Shown here in pieces: positions 1 through 5,819 of a stretch of DNA of 11,332 nucleotides. This stretch comes from Coriobacteriia bacterium (GTDB lineage Bacteria > Actinomycetota > Coriobacteriia > Coriobacteriales > QAMH01), in assembly GCA_900756605.1 (NCBI GenBank), contig CAAEKX010000048.1, positions 1-11,332 of the forward strand, given 5' to 3'. Below the pieces are notes generated by a model that was not told the origin of the DNA, searched no databases, and saw only the letters and a program-made list of their open reading frames with translations. The translations under genes were made by a program, and so were the position numbers. How positions within the stretch are numbered: the stretch's first letter is position 1; each line of letters starts with the position of its first letter.

Positions 1-1
1 G

Positions 2-208
2 CTGCTCACGCAGGCTGCACGGCTGCTTGCCGATGCGGGGCTCGAGGTGAGCGATATCGGCGCCATCGTCGTAGGTCGGGGTCCTGGCTCGTTCACGGGC
101 GTGCGTATCGGCGTGGCGACCGCGAAGGGACTTGCCTGCGGCCTGGCCGCGCCGCTTTACGGTGCCTCCACGCTCGATGCCGTTGCCTGGCGTGGCGCAT
201 CAATCTGA
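2..208 (+). pseudogene. tsaB: Inverted internal fragment of tsaB (t6A synthesis protein TsaB)
   Basis: This open frame enters from the window edge and encodes 68 residues before a TGA. It carries the TsaB signature GRGPGSFTGVRIG, followed by a helix (ATAKGLACGLAAPLYGAS) and STLDAVAW, which match roughly residues 45-100 of the TsaB/YeaZ family. TsaB is an ASKHA-fold scaffold that pairs with TsaD and, with TsaE, makes N6-threonylcarbamoyl-adenosine in tRNAs that read ANN codons. No start codon is present. The last codons, from about 191, are not TsaB: they are the reverse complement of the tsaB N-terminus that starts at 306 on the minus strand. The piece is therefore the continuation of that gene in the wrong orientation. 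It is called broken because neither strand gives an intact protein. Identity of the fragment is very sure; the reason for its orientation is not. Confidence 0.9.
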
Positions 209-306
209 CACGAAGCAACCATCGTAGCCGATGCGTCCGCCTCGTCGAAGTCTGCTAACGCCAGCACCATCTGCGTGCTCGCGGTATCGAGTGCCAAGAC
301 CCGCAT
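157..306 (-). pseudogene. tsaB: tsaB N-terminal fragment, cut by an inverted junction
   Basis: The ATG at 306 is preceded by AGGAGAGG, a strong ribosome binding site, and lies 8 nt after the HlyD-like gene, so the start is secure. The first residues, MRVLALDTAST, are the typical TsaB first beta-strand and turn. Family sequence continues to about residue 39 (SCQIDAPR). From there the frame reads the antisense of the plus-strand tsaB fragment and stops at TAA (157-159) after 49 residues, against roughly 220-240 for an intact TsaB. The expected residues (the LLTQAARLLADAGL helix and the GRGPGSFTG signature) are found on the other strand at 2-190. An intact tsaB would be expected here as the last visible gene of the operon, with tsaE four genes up. 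Loss of TsaB function is not assumed, because an assembly fault would explain this equally well. Confidence 0.9.
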
Positions 307-314
307 GTCCTCTC

Positions 315-1226
315 CTACTCGTTCAAATCGGCCCGAATGACCGTCTCGCTCGTCAGGATGTCGCCCTTGACGATCTTGCTGCCGTCATCGCTCGTACCCA
401 AAAGCTCAACCTGATGCTGTTCGACCGTGCCGTTTGCACGCACGATGTCCACGTATGCCACATCGTCAATCTCGCGTACGGCGGTTGCGGGCACATAGAA
501 CACCTGGCCGTAGTCCTCGATGCGCATCTGCGCCACGATGGGATCGCCCACCTTGAGCGCACCCGAATTGTCGAACATGATGGACGCATCGTAGAGCGCC
601 TGACCGCTGCTCGTCAAAGATGACGACGAGGGATTCTTCGAGAAGCCCATGAGCATGCCCTGATAGCGCACGCCGGGCGTTACCGTCGAGGTAATGCTCA
701 CGTATTGACCGGCTTCGAGCAATACGGAGACGTATTCCGGAGTCTGCACAACGCCGATGAGCACGTTCATATCCGCAATCTGCAGGGCAGGCCCCTGCTG
801 CGCAAGCTGATCGCTTGTCATGCCGACGGCGACCTTGAGGTTTGTCACGGTTCCCGCGACGCTGGCAGTGATGACCTGTGGCTCGTCCTGCCCGTCGCGC
901 ATCTCGAACAGCACCGTCCCCTGCTTCACGTACTGGCCGTCCCGTACGTGCACGACAGTGACGCTGCCCTTTGCCTTCGTATCCACATCCGTCACGCGAA
1001 TCGGCATGACGCTACCGTTGCATTCGATGGTGTTGGAATACGTTCCCGGCACAAGGCGCGTCGTCGTGTATGCACCCGTCGTCTTAATCAGACCGCTGGC
1101 ATGGGCCCCCATCATGAAGAGACCACCGCCAAACACGAGCGCGGCCACCACGATGAGCGCACTTGCTGCCGTGCGCAGCTTCATCTCCTGCCGAGCGTCT
1201 GCATTTCTCCTGCTCTCAAACAGCAT
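315..1226 (-). CDS. HlyD-like membrane-fusion (periplasmic adaptor) protein
   Basis: This is a 303-residue protein. An N-terminal membrane anchor lies at about residues 20-40 (ASALIVVAALVFGGGLFMMG), after a short basic cytoplasmic tail, so the rest is probably extracytoplasmic. Residues 72-110 and 118-150 look like the two halves of a biotinyl-lipoyl-like domain (GQYVKQGTVLFEM; ITASVAGTVTNLKVAVG). Only a few residues join them, so the long coiled-coil hairpin of classical HlyD/MacA adaptors is missing. A beta-barrel region follows, then a membrane-proximal region (VFYVPATAV near 243-250, GDILTSETVI near 288-297). Such proteins work with ABC or RND exporters, but no transporter gene is visible here. 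The start at 1226 has AAGG 9 nt upstream and lies 18 nt after the J-domain gene. A second ATG at 1184 has AGGAG with no spacing and is less likely. The substrate and partner are unknown. Confidence 0.8.
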   Translation of the reverse strand: MLFESRRNADARQEMKLRTAASALIVVAALVFGGGLFMMGAHASGLIKTTGAYTTTRLVPGTYSNTIECNGSVMPIRVTDVDTKAKGSVTVVHVRDGQYVKQGTVLFEMRDGQDEPQVITASVAGTVTNLKVAVGMTSDQLAQQGPALQIADMNVLIGVVQTPEYVSVLLEAGQYVSITSTVTPGVRYQGMLMGFSKNPSSSSLTSSGQALYDASIMFDNSGALKVGDPIVAQMRIEDYGQVFYVPATAVREIDDVAYVDIVRANGTVEQHQVELLGTSDDGSKIVKGDILTSETVIRADLNE

Positions 1227-1244
1227 GTCGAAGCCTTACGCACG

Positions 1245-1997
1245 CTACTCGAGCGGCACGTCAACCGTATAGGTCGCACCACCTGTGTAATCGACCGCCG
1301 TGAACGAAAAGTCACGACGCGGCGTGGGAGCGGTCATGCTCGATGACGATGAGGAGCTTGCGCTCTCTGAGCTTCCATCGGCGTTGAGGGGCGCGGCTTG
1401 CTCCTTTGACGGCGTCTGCTGGTTAGTGAAGAGAAGCGAGTTGCGCCAAGCGGAGCATCCGCCCATGAAAATGTTGAGGGCGAGGTTGATGATGAGGATG
1501 AGCATGACCCATCTGAAACAGCCGTTTGCCGTGTTGCGCGCCTGCTCGCGCTGCTGACGCTGCTGTTCCTCGCGAGCTTCGCGATAGGCGTCGGATTGGC
1601 TCGTCTGTTGCCACTGACGAAACATCTCCTCGAAGGGGTCGTAGTATTGCCCACCACCCTGCTGCTGCCCACCGCCGGTAAACGGGCCGTAGTACCAGCC
1701 GCCTTGCTGCTGACCGCCCTGGCCGCTTTGTCCTCCTCCATAGCCGCCGAAGGGGTTGCCACTCGGACCTTGCCCGCCATAGGGATTACCAGTGTTGACA
1801 CGCGGGCCGTAGGGCGTGCCATTCATGATGGAATCGTACGCGGCGTTCACCTCGGCCATCTTCTTGGCCGCCTGTTCATCGCCAGGATTGAGGTCCGGGT
1901 GGTATTTTTTGGCAAGCTTGCGATATGCCTTGGTCACCTCTTCCTTGGAGGCGCCGGAAGGCACGCCGAGCACTGAATATGGATCTCTCTGCTGCAT
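1245..1997 (-). CDS. Membrane-anchored J-domain (DnaJ-like) protein
   Basis: This is a 250-residue protein with a J domain at residues 5-60. The HPD motif is at 33-35, after the basic helix KAYRKLAKKY, so it should stimulate the ATPase of an Hsp70 (DnaK). Residues 61-122 are a Gly/Gln/Tyr-rich linker with NPYGG/NPFGG repeats. A charged Gln/Arg-rich helix lies at 123-153. One membrane segment follows at about 163-180 (VMLILIINLALNIFMGG), then a Ser-rich stretch (209-220) and a short tail ending VDVPLE. The basic residues before the membrane segment put the J domain in the cytoplasm and the tail outside. It lacks the zinc-finger and C-terminal substrate domains of true DnaJ, so it is a J-only, membrane-tethered co-chaperone and not dnaJ itself. 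It sits 25 nt after tsaE, with no good ribosome binding site near the ATG; see the promoter entry. Confidence 0.85.
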   Translation of the reverse strand: MQQRDPYSVLGVPSGASKEEVTKAYRKLAKKYHPDLNPGDEQAAKKMAEVNAAYDSIMNGTPYGPRVNTGNPYGGQGPSGNPFGGYGGGQSGQGGQQQGGWYYGPFTGGGQQQGGGQYYDPFEEMFRQWQQTSQSDAYREAREEQQRQQREQARNTANGCFRWVMLILIINLALNIFMGGCSAWRNSLLFTNQQTPSKEQAAPLNADGSSESASSSSSSSMTAPTPRRDFSFTAVDYTGGATYTVDVPLE

Positions 1998-2011
1998 GGC
2001 TGGCTATTGTA
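1998..2011 (-). promoter_or_regulatory. Possible -10 element giving a leaderless J-domain mRNA
   Basis: In the 25 nt between tsaE and the J-domain gene the minus strand reads TACAAT (2006-2011), then AGCCAGCC, then ATG. TACAAT matches the -10 consensus at five of six positions, and its distance to the ATG is what leaderless transcripts show. The only purine-rich ribosome-binding candidate (AGGAG near 2019-2023) is about 20 nt from the ATG, too far to be usual. No -35 match was found. Leaderless genes are common in Actinomycetota. This is suggestive only. Confidence 0.3.
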
Positions 2012-2022
2012 CCGTGAATCTC

Positions 2023-2499
2023 CTAGGAAGAGGCGTCGAGAGCTTCTCCAAGCGCCGCTTCGAGCCGTTCCCCACGCGTGCCGTGACCCGTGATGGCAAC
2101 GGTGCGCGTCTCGTCATCGGCAACCGTGATCTGAACATCGATGCGCTCATCGGGCATGGCCGCAGGGAATTTGTCACCCCACTCGACGAGGCACACGGCA
2201 CCGCTCTCGAGCAGCCCGAAAAAATCGATGTCCGTGAGCTCTTCTTCTTCATCAAGTCTATACAAATCGAAGTGGAGGAGAGGAAGCTCATCACCGACGT
2301 ACTCGAACAGGATGTTGAACGTCGGGCTCGTAATCTCATCGTCAACGCCGAGGCCCGCGGCAAAGCCCTTGGCAAACTGCGTCTTGCCTGCACCAAGATC
2401 GCCGCTCAGCACAACGCAGTCATTCATCTCCATGAGTCCGGCGATTGCCTCACCCAACCGTATGGTGTCGTCAAGCGAATTACATCGACAGTGAATCAA
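2023..2499 (-). CDS. tsaE: tRNA t6A biosynthesis ATPase TsaE
   Basis: This is a 158-residue P-loop protein, a normal length for TsaE (YjeE). The Walker A motif GDLGAGKT is at residues 33-40. The family motifs SPTF (58-61), HFDLYRL (76-82) and VEWGDKFP (105-112) follow in the expected order. TsaE hydrolyses ATP to cycle the TsaB-TsaD complex that transfers threonylcarbamoyl to A37 of tRNA. The start appears to be TTG at 2499, overlapping the UDG stop as TTGA, with AAGGGA about 9 nt upstream. The next Met (residue 23) would remove part of the conserved N-terminal helix just before the P-loop, so TTG is preferred. This start fits translational coupling to the UDG gene. The partner tsaB is the broken gene at the left end; tsaD is not in the window. 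Confidence 0.95.
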   Translation of the reverse strand: MIHCRCNSLDDTIRLGEAIAGLMEMNDCVVLSGDLGAGKTQFAKGFAAGLGVDDEITSPTFNILFEYVGDELPLLHFDLYRLDEEEELTDIDFFGLLESGAVCLVEWGDKFPAAMPDERIDVQITVADDETRTVAITGHGTRGERLEAALGEALDASS

Positions 2500-3122
2500 T
2501 GGACACTTCCCTTCTCGTTCTCGCGAGCATCGTCGGTATCGAGCAGGAGCTTGATGAGATCGAAGTCCTGCTCGATCGCGCCGATCTTGCTGCGATCGTA
2601 TATGGCCGCCGCGGGATGAAATGTCGGAATGACCCTAAACGGCCCCGTAACATGAATCTTGCCACGCAAGCGCGTGATACCGGTGTTCGTCTGCAGGATG
2701 AACTTGGTCGAGAAATTGCCCATCGTCACGAGCACCGTGGGATGTACGGCCTTGACCTGCTCGCGCAGCCAGGGCGTACATACCTCGATCTCCTCGGGCT
2801 TGGGGTCGCGGTTGCCTGGCGGCCGGCATTTCAAGATGTTTGCAATGTAGATATCCTCGCGCGCGAGGCCGATGCGTTCGAGCATCTGGTTGAGCAGCTT
2901 GCCGGCCGCACCCACGAAGGGCTCGCCCTGCAAGTCCTCGTTCTTGCCCGGCGCCTCGCCAATGAACATCACCTTGGCGCGCGGATTACCGGCACCAGGC
3001 ACGACGTTCGTGCGCGTATCGCCCAACGCGCACTTATGGCAGCTATCGATACCCGCCAATGCCTCGCTCAGGGATTTGTGAATGTGATCGTCTAGATCTG
3101 TCACCGCTTGCGTCGTTGCCAT
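2496..3122 (-). CDS. udg: Family 4-type uracil-DNA glycosylase (4Fe-4S)
   Basis: This is a 208-residue protein of the thermophile-type (family 4) uracil-DNA glycosylases, which excise uracil from DNA to start base excision repair. Four cysteines fit the 4Fe-4S cluster: CHKC (28 and 31), C99 in NILKCRPPGNRDP and C115. The uracil-binding motif GEAPGKNED is at 55-63, followed by GEPFVGAAGKLL. The second active-site motif HPAA is at 169-172. The ATG at 3122 has GAGGAG 6 nt upstream; a GTG immediately upstream (3125) is too close to that site. It follows alr after 27 nt and overlaps tsaE by 4 nt. The SPO1 phage DNA polymerase-related domain has the same fold, but the full motif set favours an active glycosylase. 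Confidence 0.93.
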   Translation of the reverse strand: MATTQAVTDLDDHIHKSLSEALAGIDSCHKCALGDTRTNVVPGAGNPRAKVMFIGEAPGKNEDLQGEPFVGAAGKLLNQMLERIGLAREDIYIANILKCRPPGNRDPKPEEIEVCTPWLREQVKAVHPTVLVTMGNFSTKFILQTNTGITRLRGKIHVTGPFRVIPTFHPAAAIYDRSKIGAIEQDFDLIKLLLDTDDARENEKGSVH

Positions 3123-3149
3123 CACGTGCTCCTCGTGCCAAGCTCATAC

Positions 3150-4406
3150 TTACACGTAGATGCGCGGAAGACGCGCACCGAACATGCAGATGAGCTCGTA
3201 GTTAATGGTATCAAGCTCGTCGGCCATCATATCGGCGGTGATCTCGTAATCACCCTGCTGACCCAGAATCACGACCTCGTCACCAATTTTCGCCTTCTCG
3301 ACACCGGCGTCGAAGGGAATCTCGATCATCATCATGTCCATGCAGATGTTGCCGACCTGCCTGCACGGACGGCCCTTGTAGAGCACGCGCATGCGCCCCG
3401 ACAAGTTACGGCGTACGCCATCGGCATAGCCGATGGGAACCGTGGCGATCTGCACGGGCTTGGCCACACGGTAGTTGAAACCATACGAGACGCCTTCGCC
3501 CATCTGGGGCTCGCGCACCTGGATGATCTGAGCCTTGACCGCCATCGCCGGATATAGGTCATCGCTGTCGCGCAGGACGAGGCTGGGGGCAAGGCCATAC
3601 ATCGTGATGCCCACGCGCACCATGTCGAAGTAGGCCTCGGGATAACGCTGCGTGGCCGCGGAATTGGCGCTGTGCGCAAGACCGTAATCGATGCGAGCGT
3701 TGCGCATGAGCTGAAGCGCCTCATTGAAGCGTTGCAGCTGCATGCGGAAGTCCCAATCGCTCTCCTCGTCTGCCGTTGCGAAATGCGTGAAGACGCCGGC
3801 AAGCTCGAGGCCGCGATGGAAATTGATGGACTGCAGAAAATCGACCACGTCCAAATAGAATATGCCGATGCGATTCATGCCGGTATCGATGGCGAGGTGG
3901 TATTTGGCGACCATGCCATTGAGGTCGGCCTCCTCACCCAGAGCCAGCGCGAACTCCTCCGTGATGACCGTGGGCGTAAGATCGTATGCCAGCACATAGG
4001 GAATGGCGCGCATGGGCGGCTGCGAAAGCACCAAGATGGGAGCCTCGATGCCATGCTCGCGTAGCTCGACGCCCTCCTCCACCGAGGAGACGGCCAGCTG
4101 GTCGACGCCCGCCTTGAGTGCGGTGCGGGCCACGTGTACGGAGCCATGACCGTAGCCATCGGCCTTAACGATCGCCATGATCTGGCGCTCGAGCCCGACG
4201 CGTTTGCGGATGACGCGGATGTTATGCGCAATGGCGTTTAAATCGACTTCGACCCATGCTCCACGCGGGACGTTTTCGCGGGTGTAGCATTCCTTGAGTT
4301 TGAGTTCATCGCGATTGAGATGCTCATGCTCGTCTGTTGTGGCTTCGGAAGAGAATCCCTCAACACGGGGATGCGCACCGAAGTAGTTGACCTCGTTCGT
4401 ACTCAC
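3150..4406 (-). CDS. alr: Alanine racemase
   Basis: This is a 418-residue PLP enzyme that interconverts L- and D-alanine for peptidoglycan. The PLP lysine is K81 in AIVKADGYGHG. Other family motifs are DTGMNRIG (174-181), HSANSAAT (245-252), FDMVRVGITMYG (260-271), and the catalytic tyrosine Y308 in GEGVSYG. IGYADGVRR and GNICMDM follow in the C-terminal beta domain. The protein carries about 47 residues before the usual beginning (RGAWVEVDLNAIAHN). This acidic, His-containing extension is not part of the fold. The start is GTG at 4406, overlapping the upstream stop as GTGA. No ATG or plausible later start occurs before the conserved core, so the extension appears real. The gene sits directly after the hydrate dehydratase, a common actinobacterial and firmicute arrangement. 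Confidence 0.96.
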   Translation of the reverse strand: MSTNEVNYFGAHPRVEGFSSEATTDEHEHLNRDELKLKECYTRENVPRGAWVEVDLNAIAHNIRVIRKRVGLERQIMAIVKADGYGHGSVHVARTALKAGVDQLAVSSVEEGVELREHGIEAPILVLSQPPMRAIPYVLAYDLTPTVITEEFALALGEEADLNGMVAKYHLAIDTGMNRIGIFYLDVVDFLQSINFHRGLELAGVFTHFATADEESDWDFRMQLQRFNEALQLMRNARIDYGLAHSANSAATQRYPEAYFDMVRVGITMYGLAPSLVLRDSDDLYPAMAVKAQIIQVREPQMGEGVSYGFNYRVAKPVQIATVPIGYADGVRRNLSGRMRVLYKGRPCRQVGNICMDMMMIEIPFDAGVEKAKIGDEVVILGQQGDYEITADMMADELDTINYELICMFGARLPRIYV

Positions 4407-5287
4407 GAGACGCCCTCAGCCTCCAAACCTAAGAGAACAGGACCAATTTTACAAATTATATCTTCCGGCATCACGGCGTGAACGCTCAATTCGCGTGCAG
4501 CGAGCCTGCCTGCACGACCATGAACGAACACCGCAAGCGTAGCGGCATCAAATGCATCGAGCCCTTGCGCGAGAAACGCGGCGATCATGCCGCCAAGCAC
4601 ATCGCCCGCGCCAGCCTTGGCAAGCTCGGGACCCCCTTCGGCAACGGCACGCAACTCACCCACTGGTGTCGCGATAAGCGTCTCGGGGCCTTTGAGCACG
4701 ACCGTCGCATCATATGCGCGAGCAAGCGTGACGGCATCCTCGTTGCGGTTGGCGACCTTGCGTCCCAGCAGACGTGCGGCCTCCCCCTCATGCGGCGTGA
4801 GGATGCGCGGATGACGAGCCGGCGTCTCGAGTAGCGCATGATTGCGCGCGATGAGATTGAGGGCATCGGCATCGAAGACCATGGGGCGATCCTGCGGAAA
4901 GGAGGCGAGAAAGCGCTCGGCATCATCCGTCGCTCCCATGCCCGGTCCAATGAGAATGACCTGACTCTTGGCCAGGTTCTCCTGCGCCTGAATGAGAGAC
5001 GTCGCACACAGCGTGCCCTCGAGCCCCTGGTCGCATGCCGAGACAGGAATCGAGACGAGATGCGCATGCGCACACGAGGCCGCGTCACGCGTCGTAACAA
5101 GACGCACGTAACCCGCACCACAACGTGCGGCGGCGTTTGATGCCAGGATGGGTGCTCCGGGATACGGGGCACTTCCGCCTACGACACCCACCGTTCCCCG
5201 CGAGTACTTATTCGCATCAAGCGCAGGGTACGGGACAAGCGTCCTGATGTCGTGCTCCGAAAGCATCAGCGCCAAAGGCTCACTCAT
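4403..5287 (-). CDS. nnrD: ADP/ATP-dependent NAD(P)H-hydrate dehydratase (single domain)
   Basis: This is a 294-residue protein of the YjeF C-terminal/ribokinase-like family. It restores damaged (hydrated) NADH and NADPH by phosphorylation-driven dehydration. Visible motifs are GTVGVVGGSAPYPGAPILAS near 31-50, GPGMG (114-118), VFDADALN (137-144), TPHEGEAARLLG (164-175) and KAGAGDVLGG (224-233), which holds the catalytic Asp at 229. Many homologues are fused to an NnrE epimerase domain; here that domain is absent and no separate epimerase gene is seen. The frame is open further upstream, to 5434, but that stretch is Arg-rich and lies inside acpS. The ATG at 5287 is therefore preferred: it overlaps the acpS end by 8 nt and has GGAGG about 12 nt upstream. 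The stop overlaps the alr GTG. Confidence 0.92.
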   Translation of the reverse strand: MSEPLALMLSEHDIRTLVPYPALDANKYSRGTVGVVGGSAPYPGAPILASNAAARCGAGYVRLVTTRDAASCAHAHLVSIPVSACDQGLEGTLCATSLIQAQENLAKSQVILIGPGMGATDDAERFLASFPQDRPMVFDADALNLIARNHALLETPARHPRILTPHEGEAARLLGRKVANRNEDAVTLARAYDATVVLKGPETLIATPVGELRAVAEGGPELAKAGAGDVLGGMIAAFLAQGLDAFDAATLAVFVHGRAGRLAARELSVHAVMPEDIICKIGPVLLGLEAEGVS

Positions 5288-5819
5288 CGCTATCGTCCGC
5301 CTCCCCATAGGCCTGGTCGACGTCGCTCTCGAGGTCATCGAGCATACTGCGCAGCTCGCGAAAGCGCATCGCGAGTTCCTGGGCAGGTGTCGTCTTCTCC
5401 TCGACGACGGGACGCGTCGCTGCCGTGACCGCAATGGCGTTGGCGACAGCGGTCTCGTTGGTACGACTCAGCGACAGGGGAATCTCGAGAATACCGAGCG
5501 TGCTGGCAATTTGCTGCGCACGCCCATGCAGCAGCGCAAGCGGCTTGCCCTTCTCGTCGTGCGTGACCTCGACATCGGTAAAGGCGATGCCATCGGCAAA
5601 ACCCGTGCCAAGCGCCTTGAGGACGGCCTCCTTGGCAGCAAAGTGCGTCGCATAGCGCACGGCAGGCCGATGATGGCCCTCGCAATAGGCACGCTCGTTA
5701 TCGGTGAAAACGCGGTAGGCAAAGCGAGGGGAACGCTGGAGGATCTTCTCCATGCGCTCGATCTCGACAATATCCACCCCAAGCCCCGTCGAGGGAGCCT
5801 CTTGAGCGGCACTCGTCAT
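5280..5819 (-). CDS. acpS: Holo-ACP synthase AcpS with C-terminal extension
   Basis: This is a 179-residue protein. The 4'-phosphopantetheinyl transferase core occupies residues 12-135. GLGVDIVEIERM holds the Mg-binding Asp (D16), FAAKEAVLKALGTG holds the Mg-binding Glu (E63), and the core ends with LSLSRTNETAVANAIAV. AcpS moves phosphopantetheine from CoA to the acyl carrier protein serine and is needed for fatty acid synthesis. Usual length is about 120-130, so residues 136-179 are an extra tail. That tail looks like a charged helix (ELAMRFRELRSMLDDLESDV) with an acidic end (GEADDSDE). A His is common where SLSRT has Arg. The ATG at 5819 overlaps the glmS stop as ATGA. The 3' end overlaps the downstream dehydratase by 8 nt, so part of the tail is encoded beside that gene's ribosome binding site. 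Confidence 0.93.
   Translation of the reverse strand: MTSAAQEAPSTGLGVDIVEIERMEKILQRSPRFAYRVFTDNERAYCEGHHRPAVRYATHFAAKEAVLKALGTGFADGIAFTDVEVTHDEKGKPLALLHGRAQQIASTLGILEIPLSLSRTNETAVANAIAVTAATRPVVEEKTTPAQELAMRFRELRSMLDDLESDVDQAYGEADDSDE

Noticed and set aside
2015..2026. CCTAGG-centred palindrome at the tsaE end
   Set aside because: TCCTAGGA is only 8 nt and lies across the tsaE stop. It is too short to call a site or a terminator.
5288..5434. Longer N-terminus for the NAD(P)H-hydrate dehydratase
   Set aside because: The extra 49 codons lie inside acpS and translate to an Arg-rich, non-conserved sequence. The ATG at 5287 has a ribosome binding site and gives the normal family length.
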